Source: Agromyces mariniharenae (lineage in GTDB: Bacteria > Actinomycetota > Actinomycetes > Actinomycetales > Microbacteriaceae). From it: DNA of 64,000 nt. A program made the translations under genes and the position numbers. Position 1 is the first letter of the stretch; each line of letters begins with the position of its first letter. The notes under the pieces are model-generated. The model was given only the letters and a program-made list of their open reading frames with translations, was not told the DNA's origin and searched no databases. The stretch spans positions 230,881 to 294,880 of the forward strand of contig NZ_VSSB01000001.1 in the NCBI RefSeq assembly GCF_008122505.1, given 5' to 3'. Of the stretch, positions 29,467 through 36,335 are shown one piece after another.

Positions 29467-30291
29467 TCAGCGGCGGCCCGCCTTGCGGCGGAAGAGCCAC
29501 GCGCCCCACACCGCGGCCACCGCGATGAACAGCAGGCACCAGCCCACGGCCCACCAGGCGGAGTCGCCCATGGGCGTGCCCATGAGCAGGCTCCGGATCG
29601 TCTCGATGATCGGCGTGATCGGCTGGTGCTCGGCGAACCACGCGAGCCAGTCGGGCAGCGTCTCGACGGGCACGAACGCGCTCGACAGGTACGGCAGGAA
29701 CAGCAGGATGAAGCCGTACGCGTTCGCCGCCTCGGGGCTTCCCGCCGCGAGGCCGATCGCCGCGAACAGGTACGTGATCGCGAGGATGTACAGCGCGATG
29801 AGCGCGATCGCGGCGACCCACTCGAGCGGCGTCGCCGTCGGACGGAAGCCGACGAGCAGCGCGACGCCGATGACGACGCCGGTCGCGAAGAGGTTGCGCA
29901 GCACGCTCGCCACCACGTGGCCGGTGAGCACGGCGCCTGCGCGCAACGGCATGGTGCGGAAGCGGTCGATGATCCCCGTCGTCATGTCGCGTGCGACGTA
30001 CATCGCGGTCGAGCTCGCCCCGAACCCCGCGCAGAGCAGGATGATGCCGGGCACGACGTAGTTCACGTAGCCGCCCGATGGATCGAGCGCGCCGCCGAAC
30101 ACGTACGTGAAGAGCAGCATGAGCATGGTCGGCAGGAACACCGCCATGAGCAGCGCCTCGGTGTCGCGCAGCGAGTGCGTGATGCTCCGGCGGATGAAGA
30201 CGGCCTCGGCCGTGAGCCCGGCGGGGCGGGACCGCACGAGCGCGGGTGCCGAGCCGGCGCGCGACGGTGCGGTGTCGATGAGGGTGGTCAT
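29467..30291 (-). CDS. ABC-2 type exporter permease (DrrB-like)
   Basis: 274 residues with six predicted membrane helices, ABC-2 family. Landmarks: FLPTMLMLLFTYVFGGAL after the first cytoplasmic segment, YVVPGIILLCAGFGASST, the amphipathic GIIDRFRTMPLRAGAVLTGH loop that contacts the ATPase, and AYGFILLFLPYLSSAFVPVE. The start follows the ATPase stop by 2 bp, so both subunits are made together. DrrAB-type exporters move lipophilic drugs or lipids; the substrate is not evident. Confidence 0.88.
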   Translation of the reverse strand: MTTLIDTAPSRAGSAPALVRSRPAGLTAEAVFIRRSITHSLRDTEALLMAVFLPTMLMLLFTYVFGGALDPSGGYVNYVVPGIILLCAGFGASSTAMYVARDMTTGIIDRFRTMPLRAGAVLTGHVVASVLRNLFATGVVIGVALLVGFRPTATPLEWVAAIALIALYILAITYLFAAIGLAAGSPEAANAYGFILLFLPYLSSAFVPVETLPDWLAWFAEHQPITPIIETIRSLLMGTPMGDSAWWAVGWCLLFIAVAAVWGAWLFRRKAGRR

Positions 30292-30293
30292 GG

Positions 30294-31211
30294 TCAGCCC
30301 TTCGTTCCGATGAGGTCGGCCTCGCGCCCGGACTCCGCCGGGTGCGACGTGATGGCCAGGAAGACGTCGTCGAGGCTCGGGCGGCGGATCGCGACGCGGG
30401 TTCCTTCGACGGCGGATGCCGCGAGGCGGTCGAGCTCGTCGACGGCGGCGCGGAGCCCGTGCACCGTGCCGTCGGTGGGCAGTTCGGCGAGCACCTCGTC
30501 GTGGGGCCCGAGGAGCTCGACGACCTCGCCGCCGACCTGCGCCTTGAGCGCGCTCGCCGTGCCCTCGGCCGCGATCCGCCCGCGATCGAGCACCGCGACG
30601 CGGTCGGCGAGCCGATCGGCCTCCTCGAGGTACTGCGTGGTGAGGAAGACCGTCGCTCCCTGGTCGGCGACCTCGCGGATGATGCGCCAGAGCTCCTGCC
30701 GGCTGCGCGTGTCGAGGCCCGTGGTCGGCTCGTCGAGGAAGATCACGGGGGTCGGCACGACGAGGCTGAGCGCCAGGTCGAGTCGCCGTCGCATCCCGCC
30801 CGAGTAGGCGGCCACGCGTCGGGCGGATGCCTCGGCGAGGTCGAACCGGTCGAGCAGCTCGTCGGCGCGGGCCCGGGCCGCACGGGCGCCGAGGCCCGAG
30901 AGCCGCGCGAGCATGACGACGTTCTCGCGCCCGGTGAGGACCTCGTCGACGGCGGCCGACTGCCCGGTGAGGCTGATGCGCGCGCGCACGCCGTCGGGGT
31001 CGGCGAGCACGTCGGCGCCGGCGACGAGGGCCGTGCCGGCATCGGGCCGCACGAGCGTCGTGAGGATGTTGATGGTGGTGGTCTTGCCGGCGCCGTTCGG
31101 CCCGAGGAGGGCGAACACGCTGCCGGTCTCGACCGCGAGCTCGAGGTCGCGGAGGACCTCGGTGGAGCGGAATCGCTTGGCGATGCCGCGCGCGTCGATC
31201 GCGAGGGTCAT
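30294..31211 (-). CDS. ABC exporter ATP-binding protein (DrrA-like)
   Basis: 305 residues. Walker A LLGPNGAGKTTTIN, signature motif YSGGMRRRLDLALSL, Walker B VIFLDEPTTGLDTRS, Q-loop SLTGQ and the H-loop position occupied by Gln in FLTTQYLEEADRLAD, as in many DrrA proteins. The C-terminal domain has the DrrA-type RRPSLDDVFLAIT motif. ATG chosen at MTLAIDARGIAKRF, 8 nt after AAAGG. Transcribed away from the TetR gene, with a shared operator region. Confidence 0.92.
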   Translation of the reverse strand: MTLAIDARGIAKRFRSTEVLRDLELAVETGSVFALLGPNGAGKTTTINILTTLVRPDAGTALVAGADVLADPDGVRARISLTGQSAAVDEVLTGRENVVMLARLSGLGARAARARADELLDRFDLAEASARRVAAYSGGMRRRLDLALSLVVPTPVIFLDEPTTGLDTRSRQELWRIIREVADQGATVFLTTQYLEEADRLADRVAVLDRGRIAAEGTASALKAQVGGEVVELLGPHDEVLAELPTDGTVHGLRAAVDELDRLAASAVEGTRVAIRRPSLDDVFLAITSHPAESGREADLIGTKG

Positions 31212-31237
31212 GGACTGCGCCTTTCCGGTGTACGAGT

Positions 31238-31267
31238 TAAACTGTTTATGCCATGCACGACTGTTTA
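31238..31267. promoter_or_regulatory. Putative TetR operator pair
   Basis: In the 109-bp A/T-rich spacer between exporter and regulator, the word ACTGTTTA occurs twice on the plus strand (31241-31248 and 31260-31267), 19 bp apart start to start. The first is part of an odd palindrome TAAACTGTTTA (31238-31248). A third related inverted half, ACACAGTT, follows at 31274-31281. TACACT at 31283-31288 is a possible -10 for the regulator gene, so occupancy would block both directions. Confidence 0.5.
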
Positions 31268-31320
31268 AGTAATACACAGTTCTACACTGGACGCAAGCAT
31301 CTCCCGCCGATTGGAGCCGG

Positions 31321-32247
31321 ATGACCCCCGAGACACCCGTCGAGCCCGAGCTGCCGCGGGGCGTCGCCCTCGCGTGGGGCGTCGCCGCCAACCCCCAGCG
31401 CGGCCCGAAGCGCGAGATGAGCATCGAGCGGATCGTCGACGCGGCCGTCGAGATCGCCGACGCCGAGGGGCTCGCGGCGGTGTCCATGAGCCGGGTCGCG
31501 CAGTCGCTCGGCTACACGACGATGTCGCTCTACCGGTACGTCACCGCGAAGGACGACCTGCTCGTGCTCATGCAGGAGCGCGGCACCGGCCTGCCCCCAG
31601 AGCCCGATCCCGAGGTCGACCCGACGGACTGGCGGGAGCGCCTGCGGGCCATCGGCCGGGCGCAGCTCGAGATGCACCGGGTCCATCCGTGGCTGCTCGA
31701 CATCCCCATCCAGGGCACGCCAGTGACGCCGAACAACCTCGCGTGGATGGACGCGATGCTCGGCTCCCTGTCCGACGTGCCGCTCGACGAGGACGAGCGG
31801 GTGGCGGTCATCCTGCTCGTGACCGGCCAGCTGCGGTGGCAGAGCACCATCGAGCGCTCCTACGAGGTCGCCGCCGGGGCGGCGGGGATCGACCCGCAGG
31901 CGATCGACGACGGGCGGTCGGCCGTGCTCGACGCGTTCGTCACGGCCGAGGAGTTCCCCGCGCTGCGACGTGCGGTCGACGCCGGGGTCTTCGCCGAGGG
32001 CGAGGACCCGTTCGCGTTCGGGCTCGAGCGGGTGCTCGACGGCGTCGCCGACTACGTCGCGAAGCGCGAGCAGGGTCCGCGGCCCGCTCCCCCGGCCGTG
32101 CCCCACGAGCCGGCCGCGGTGTCGGGTGACAAGCGCGTGCGCGAGTCGCGCAAGGCCGTGCGCGAGGCCGAGAAGCGCCTGCGCGACGCGCGCAAGGTGG
32201 AGCGCCAGGCGGTGCGCGAGGCGCGGACGCGCCACGAGGCGCGCTGA
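31321..32247 (+). CDS. TetR/AcrR-family regulator with TetR_C_1-type ligand domain and basic tail
   Basis: 308 residues, long for the family. HTH at ~38-85 (SIERIVDAAVEIADAEGLAA, SMSRVAQSLGYTTMSLYRYV). Ligand-binding domain ~95-255 of the TetR_C_1 type (HPWLLDIPIQGTP, NNLAWMDAMLGSL). Residues ~265-308 form a highly charged Arg/Lys/Glu helix (RESRKAVREAEKRLRDARKV), an unusual addition that may contact nucleic acid or form a coiled coil. Divergent from the ABC exporter, so it most likely represses that exporter and is released by the exported compound. Confidence 0.9.
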   Translation: MTPETPVEPELPRGVALAWGVAANPQRGPKREMSIERIVDAAVEIADAEGLAAVSMSRVAQSLGYTTMSLYRYVTAKDDLLVLMQERGTGLPPEPDPEVDPTDWRERLRAIGRAQLEMHRVHPWLLDIPIQGTPVTPNNLAWMDAMLGSLSDVPLDEDERVAVILLVTGQLRWQSTIERSYEVAAGAAGIDPQAIDDGRSAVLDAFVTAEEFPALRRAVDAGVFAEGEDPFAFGLERVLDGVADYVAKREQGPRPAPPAVPHEPAAVSGDKRVRESRKAVREAEKRLRDARKVERQAVREARTRHEAR

Positions 32248-32252
32248 CGCGA

Positions 32253-32312
32253 CGGATGCCGCGGGCTTAGGGTACGGCGGTCGTGGCCCGGTCGCGCGCC
32301 CCGGGGCATCCG
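32253..32312. terminator. Inverted GGCATCC pair between convergent tetR and prmC
   Basis: CGGATGCC (32253-32260) and GGCATCCG (32305-32312) are inverted, with GC-rich flanks, between two convergent stops. The loop contains a 23-bp partial duplicate of the prmC 3' end (32276-32298 versus 32323-32345, one mismatch). A bidirectional terminator role is inferred. Confidence 0.45.
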
Positions 32313-32313
32313 C

Positions 32314-33198
32314 TCAGCGCAGGGCGGTCGTGGCGCGGTCGCGCGACGTGAGGTCGCGGTGGTGCGCGATGGCGCGCCAGCCGTCGGCCGCGAGGATCGC
32401 CGCGATCGGCGCCGACTGCGTCTCGGCGTGCTCGATGACGAGCAGGCCGCCAGGATGCAGCAGCTCGGCGGCCCGGGTCGAGAGCACGCGCACGACATCG
32501 AGCCCGTCGGGGCCGCCGTAGAGGGCCGCCTCGGGATCGTGCAGCCGCACCTCGGGATCGCGCGGGAGCTCGCCGGCCGGCACGTACGGCGGATTGGAGA
32601 TGACGACCGCCGCTCGCCCGTCCAGCTCGGTGAGCGCGGTCGCCAGGTCGCCGAACACGAGCTCGAGGTTGGGCGCACCGACCTCCTCGACGTTGCGACG
32701 CGTCCACGGGAACGCCGCGGGCGAGTTCTCGACCGCCCACACGCGGGCGTGCGGCACCTCGGTCGCCATCGCGAGCGCGATCGCCCCGCTGCCCGAGCCG
32801 AGGTCGATCGCGATCGGCTCGGGTTCGGCCGTCGCGCGCAGCGCGTCGATGGCGAGCTGGGCGACCTGCTCGGTCTCGGGCCTGGGGACGAAGACCCCCG
32901 GTCCCACGGCGAGCTCGAGCGAGCGGAACGCGGCGCGGCCCGTCAGGTGCTGCAGCGGCTCGCGGTGTTCGCGGCGGCGGACGAGCGACTCGAGCGTCGC
33001 GGCATCCGCTTCGCCGAGCGCACCGCCGACGACGAGCCGGGCCTGCACGCCGCCCCGCGAGAGCCCGAGCACATGGCCGAGGAGCAGCTCGGCGTCGACC
33101 TCGGGGTCGGGCACGCCGGCCGCGGCGAGGCGCCCGACCGTCTCGTCGCGCACCGCGCGCAGGTCGCGTCCTCCGGCCTGATCCGCGCGCTCATCCAC
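32314..33198 (-). CDS. prmC: Peptide chain release factor N5-glutamine methyltransferase
   Basis: 294 residues. Methylates the GGQ glutamine of RF1 and RF2; its target gene prfA is close upstream. N-terminal five-helix domain (~1-85), linker GRAAFRSLELAVGPGVFVPRP, SAM motif AIDLGSGSGAIALAMA, and the catalytic NPPYVP in VVISNPPYVPAGELP. The start is a GTG with no SD, 7 nt after TACATT (33211 to 33206), so the message is probably leaderless. The open frame continues far upstream only as a shadow of cysK. In the conserved order it would follow prfA directly; here cysK-cysE and the repeat island intervene. Confidence 0.92.
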   Translation of the reverse strand: MDERADQAGGRDLRAVRDETVGRLAAAGVPDPEVDAELLLGHVLGLSRGGVQARLVVGGALGEADAATLESLVRRREHREPLQHLTGRAAFRSLELAVGPGVFVPRPETEQVAQLAIDALRATAEPEPIAIDLGSGSGAIALAMATEVPHARVWAVENSPAAFPWTRRNVEEVGAPNLELVFGDLATALTELDGRAAVVISNPPYVPAGELPRDPEVRLHDPEAALYGGPDGLDVVRVLSTRAAELLHPGGLLVIEHAETQSAPIAAILAADGWRAIAHHRDLTSRDRATTALR

Positions 33199-33205
33199 GA
33201 AATGG

Positions 33206-33246
33206 AATGTAACGCACGTGACCGCCGGCAGGCGCCGCCGTAGGCT
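33206..33246. promoter_or_regulatory. Divergent -10 elements for prmC and cysK
   Basis: Minus: TACATT (33211 to 33206), 7 nt before the prmC GTG. Plus: TAGGCT (33241-33246), predicted start near 33253 and a ~66-nt leader to cysK that contains GAGAGGAAG as SD. -35 boxes are not clear. Confidence 0.4.
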
Positions 33247-33318
33247 GGGCCGCGGCATCCGCCCCCGCCAGCGAACCCGGTCGTCGCCGACGACGACGCC
33301 ATCCGAGAGGAAGCAGCC

Positions 33319-34254
33319 ATGGCCCAGGTCTTCGACAACATCACCGAGGTCTTCGGTCGCACGCCCCTCGTGCGGCTGAACCGCGTGACCGACGGCGCCG
33401 AGGCGACCGTGCTCGCCAAGCTCGAGTTCTACAACCCGAGCGCGAGCGTGAAGGACCGCCTCGGCATCGGCATCGTCGACGCCGCCGAGGCGGCCGGCGC
33501 GCTCCAGCCCGGCGGCACCATCGTCGAGGGCACGAGCGGCAACACCGGCATCGCGCTCGCCATGATCGGCGCCGCCCGCGGCTACCGGGTCATCATCGCG
33601 ATGCCCGAGACCATGTCGAAGGAGCGCCGCGCGCTGCTGCGCGCCTACGGCGCCGAGCTCGTGCTGACGCCGGGCGGCGAGGGCATGAAGGGCGCCGTCG
33701 CGCGCGCCGAGCAGATCGCGGCCGAGACGCCCGGGGCGGTGCTCGCGAAGCAGTTCGAGAACCAGGCCAACGTCGAGATCCACCGGCTCACCACCGCCGA
33801 GGAGGTCTGGAACGACACCGACGGCGGCGTCGACATCTTCGTGTCGGGCATCGGCACGGGCGGCACCATCACGGGCGTCGGCCAGGTGCTCAAGGAGCGC
33901 AAGCCCGAGGTGCAGGTCGTCGGCGTCGAGCCGGCCGAGTCGCCCATCCTCAACGGCGGCCAGCCCGGCCCGCACAAGATCCAGGGCATCGGCGCCAACT
34001 TCGTGCCCGAGATCCTCGACCGCCAGGTCTACGACGAGATCATCGACGTGAACATCGACCAGTCCGTCGCGACCGCGCGCCGCCTCGGCATCGAGGAGGG
34101 CATCCTCGGCGGCATCTCGTCGGGCGCCACGGTCTACGCCGCGACGCAGCTCGCGAAGCGCCCCGAGAACGCCGGGAAGACCATCGTGGTCATCGTCGCG
34201 AGCTACGGCGAGCGGTACCTGTCCACGGTCCTGTACGAAGGTCTGCTTGACTGA
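33319..34254 (+). CDS. cysK: O-acetylserine sulfhydrylase (cysteine synthase A)
   Basis: 311 residues. PLP enzyme joining O-acetylserine and sulfide to give cysteine. PLP lysine in [13 protein letters not shown], the substrate loop [12 protein letters not shown], the phosphate-binding [13 protein letters not shown], and the C-terminal [15 protein letters not shown]. Overlaps cysE by 8 bp, so synthase and acetyltransferase, which form the cysteine synthase complex, are made together. This pair is an insertion into the otherwise conserved prfA-prmC order. Confidence 0.95.
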   Translation: MAQVFDNITEVFGRTPLVRLNRVTDGAEATVLAKLEFYNPSASVKDRLGIGIVDAAEAAGALQPGGTIVEGTSGNTGIALAMIGAARGYRVIIAMPETMSKERRALLRAYGAELVLTPGGEGMKGAVARAEQIAAETPGAVLAKQFENQANVEIHRLTTAEEVWNDTDGGVDIFVSGIGTGGTITGVGQVLKERKPEVQVVGVEPAESPILNGGQPGPHKIQGIGANFVPEILDRQVYDEIIDVNIDQSVATARRLGIEEGILGGISSGATVYAATQLAKRPENAGKTIVVIVASYGERYLSTVLYEGLLD

Positions 34255-34837
34255 GCGGGTGCCCATCCTCAGGACGTTCAGGGAAGACCTCGCGACCGCT
34301 CGCTCGCACGATCCCGCTGCGCGGAGCGATCTCGAGGTCTTCCTCGCGTATTCGGGGCTGCACGCCATCTGGTCGTACCGGCTCGCGCACCGGCTCTGGG
34401 TCGCCGGTTGGCGGCTGCCGGCGCGGCTCGTGTCGCAGCTCGTGCGGTTCCTGACCGGCATCGAGATCCACCCCGGCGCCACGATCGGCCGGCGCTTCTT
34501 CATCGACCACGGCATGGGCGTCGTCATCGGCGAGACGTCGATCGTGGGCGACGACGTGATGCTCTACCACGGCGTCACGCTCGGCGGGAAGGCGCCGCGC
34601 CACACGCCGCCCGGCACGAAGCGCCACCCGACGCTGCAGGACGGCGTCACGGTCGGCGCCGGCGCGAAGATCCTCGGCGACATCGTCATCGGCGCCTGGA
34701 GCGCGGTCGGCGCGAACGCCGTGGTGACCAAGCCCGCTCCCCCGCACTCGCTCCTCGTGGGCGTGCCGGCGAGCGTCCGCCCACTCTCGCACGCGACCGC
34801 CGACGCCGCCCGCGGCGTGCACGACTGGCACATCTAG
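34247..34837 (+). CDS. cysE: Serine O-acetyltransferase
   Basis: 196 residues, the short actinobacterial type. Left-handed beta-helix of hexapeptide repeats (~75-170): [75 protein letters not shown]. His in IDHG and the His in LYHGVT are active-site positions. The C-terminus ends in Ile (DWHI), the residue that docks into the CysK active site in the cysteine synthase complex. TTG start chosen because GAAGG stands 5 nt upstream; GTG at 34259 is the alternative. Confidence 0.94.
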   Translation: MTERVPILRTFREDLATARSHDPAARSDLEVFLAYSGLHAIWSYRLAHRLWVAGWRLPARLVSQLVRFLTGIEIHPGATIGRRFFIDHGMGVVIGETSIVGDDVMLYHGVTLGGKAPRHTPPGTKRHPTLQDGVTVGAGAKILGDIVIGAWSAVGANAVVTKPAPPHSLLVGVPASVRPLSHATADAARGVHDWHI

Positions 34838-34881
34838 CGCCGGCTGGCAGCGCCAGGATCCGGCAGCGCCGGGCGGTGCGG

Positions 34882-35065
34882 CCCGCCCACGCTGTGCGCG
34901 TCGCGCGGCATCCGCCCGCCCACGCTGTGCGTGCGCGTCGCGCGGCATCCGCCCGCCCACGCTGTGCGTGCGCGTCGCGCGGCATCCGCCCGCCCACGCT
35001 GTGCGCGTCGCGCGGCATCCGCCCGCCCACGCTGTGCGCGTCGCGCGGCATCCGCCCGCCCACGC
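34882..35065. repeat. Tandem array of 33- and 37-bp units
   Basis: Five complete head-to-tail units and a sixth partial one. Each starts CCCGCCCACGCTGTGCG and ends GTCGCGCGGCATCCG. Units 1, 4 and 5 are 33 bp; units 2 and 3 are 37 bp because of an extra GTGC/TGCG in the centre. Boundaries: 34882-34914, 34915-34951, 34952-34988, 34989-35021, 35022-35054, partial 35055-35065. Apart from the 4-bp insertion the units are identical, so the array is young or kept uniform by slippage or conversion. There are no unique spacers, so it is not a CRISPR. Every unit carries the window-wide word CGCGGCATCCG. Confidence 0.95.
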
Positions 35066-35069
35066 GGTC

Positions 35070-35130
35070 TGCGCCACTTGCACGCCCTCCGCGCCAGTTG
35101 AAGTGGCGCAACGGACGCCAAACGGGCGCA
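35070..35130. repeat. Left four-box dyad element
   Basis: Boxes TGCGCCA (35070-35076), CGCGCCA (35090-35096), TGGCGCA (35104-35110) and GGGCGCA (35124-35130), spaced 13, 7 and 13 bp. The first two are inverted relative to the last two, so the element is a symmetric dyad. The same architecture with the same spacing occurs on the far side of the nuclease gene. Its outer half (35068-35096) matches the reverse complement of the outer half of the right copy at about 26 of 29 positions, like a terminal inverted repeat. Confidence 0.85.
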
Positions 35131-35155
35131 GCAGTGACGCGTCGCTGCCCGTGAG

Positions 35156-36181
35156 TCAGCGTCGAGCCGCTCGCACGAGCGGCAGTCCTGCCTGGAGCAG
35201 GATACGGCGGAGCGCGCCGCCGTTCCACGCCTCGTCCCAGTCCCAGCGGCCGCACGTCCATCCGGTCACCGATCGCACGTCGTTCTCGCGCTCCTTCTCG
35301 TCGCGGACGATCTCGGCGGGCGAACGCCGAACACGGTCGACCACCCCGCTGCCGAGATACTTCCCTCCTCCGTCCGCCTCGCCCCACACTCCATGGTCGG
35401 GCCACGCGAAATCGAGGAACGCCGGCCCTCGCCCGTGTGGCCGATCCACGCGGAGCTGCAATTCGGGTGCAGGGAACCCGAGCTCCTCGATGCGGAGTCG
35501 GCTGAGCGTCTCGAGCGGCGTCTCGGCACGCGACGACGCGCGGTCGAGCACCGCGGCCACCCTGCGACTGCCCGGGAACGGCAATCGGGCCTCGAATGCG
35601 TCGCGAAGTGCTTCGATCGTCGTCGCCGGATGCCCCGAGCCGAACCGCGGAACCCAGAGCGCGGCATCCGCCATCGTGAGGGCCGTGAGCTGCGGCCTGC
35701 TGCGAGCGACCTCGATCAGGGTGTCGACGACCGGCGTCACGGCGATTCCGTCGTCGGTGAGGGTAGGCGCGTCCGTTCGCCGAACGATCTCGACCACGCC
35801 GTTGCGTCGTCGCCCGGAGCTCCCGGTCGCGAGAACCACGACGTCGTGCGGCGCGCCTCCGACGATCGGCATCCCCGACAGCACGGCCGCGGTGATGCCG
35901 GCGAAGACGACTCGGGGCCGTTGGTGCGCGACGGCGAACGCCATCTCGCGGTGGCGCACGACTGACGCGAGCTCGTCACGGCCCGCCGAGGGAACGTACA
36001 CGCCGCGGCGAACGGCGACGAGCCGACCCGCGTCGCGCGCCGTCAGGAGCGTGGCCGAGACCCCGGCTGCACGCGCCAGCGCCGAGGGGATCACCGCTCC
36101 GGCGGCACGCGGCAGCGAGTCGAGGTCCACGTCGACAGCATCGCCGCACAGCGGGCGGCTTGATGCGGCATCCGGAGTCAT
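35156..36181 (-). CDS. AbiEi-type winged-helix protein fused to a Vsr/DUF559-like nuclease domain
   Basis: 341 residues. N-terminal part (~30-75) is the AbiEi-type antitoxin winged helix: LARAAGVSATLLTARDAGRL then VAVRRGVYVPS. The middle (~75-200) is the AbiEi core with [21 protein letters not shown]-terminal ~120 residues fit the Vsr/DUF559 PD-(D/E)XK fold: ETPLETLSRLRIEELGFPAP, Asp in FLDFAWPD, then GEADGGGKY as the E-x-D-G-x-K core, RDEKERENDVRSVTGW and a final RWDWDEAW. No AbiEii toxin gene is adjacent, so it is a solitary gene. Both flanks carry the same four-box dyad. Codons look somewhat less GC-biased than in neighbours. Such proteins are common in Microbacteriaceae, but their role is not established; defence, repair or mobile-element functions are all possible. 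Confidence 0.8.
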   Translation of the reverse strand: MTPDAASSRPLCGDAVDVDLDSLPRAAGAVIPSALARAAGVSATLLTARDAGRLVAVRRGVYVPSAGRDELASVVRHREMAFAVAHQRPRVVFAGITAAVLSGMPIVGGAPHDVVVLATGSSGRRRNGVVEIVRRTDAPTLTDDGIAVTPVVDTLIEVARSRPQLTALTMADAALWVPRFGSGHPATTIEALRDAFEARLPFPGSRRVAAVLDRASSRAETPLETLSRLRIEELGFPAPELQLRVDRPHGRGPAFLDFAWPDHGVWGEADGGGKYLGSGVVDRVRRSPAEIVRDEKERENDVRSVTGWTCGRWDWDEAWNGGALRRILLQAGLPLVRAARR

Positions 36182-36236
36182 CTCGACGCTCGGCGCCCTC
36201 CTCGACCTGTTGAGGAGCGGTCACCGAGGTGGCCCC

Positions 36237-36297
36237 TGCGCCAACTTGCGGTCGTCTGCGCCACATGTACTGGCGCAGAGGGCGTCGAAGTGGCGCA
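36237..36297. repeat. Right four-box dyad element
   Basis: Perfect boxes TGCGCCA (36237-36243), TGCGCCA (36257-36263), TGGCGCA (36271-36277) and TGGCGCA (36291-36297) with spacers of 13, 7 and 13 bp. It is upstream of the AbiEi/nuclease gene (minus strand), where a promoter or operator would lie, and just downstream of prfA. Spacer sequences differ from the left copy while boxes and spacing are kept, which points to protein binding rather than simple duplication. Confidence 0.88.
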
Positions 36298-36335
36298 GAA
36301 GAAGGTCGGGCGAAGCTCGCCGGGTCAGGGGCGGG

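Larger units (their letters stand above)
34838..35155. other. Gene-free island between cysE and the AbiEi/nuclease gene
   Basis: 318 bp without a credible gene. It holds a 33/37-bp tandem array followed after 4 bp by a 61-bp four-box dyad element, each listed separately. Open frames across the array translate only to RVARHPPAHAV-type repeats and are not believed. Confidence 0.8.

Noticed and set aside
33199..34527. N-terminal extension of prmC to ~737 codons
   Set aside because: The extra frame is antisense to cysK and cysE; the GTG at 33198 precedes the conserved PrmC start and has a -10 hexamer.
34882..35065. CRISPR array
   Set aside because: Units are contiguous and nearly identical with no unique spacers, and there are no cas genes.
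35068..36299. Classical insertion sequence
   Set aside because: Inverted ends exist, but there is no transposase and no clear target-site duplication; kept as a finding about structured repeats.
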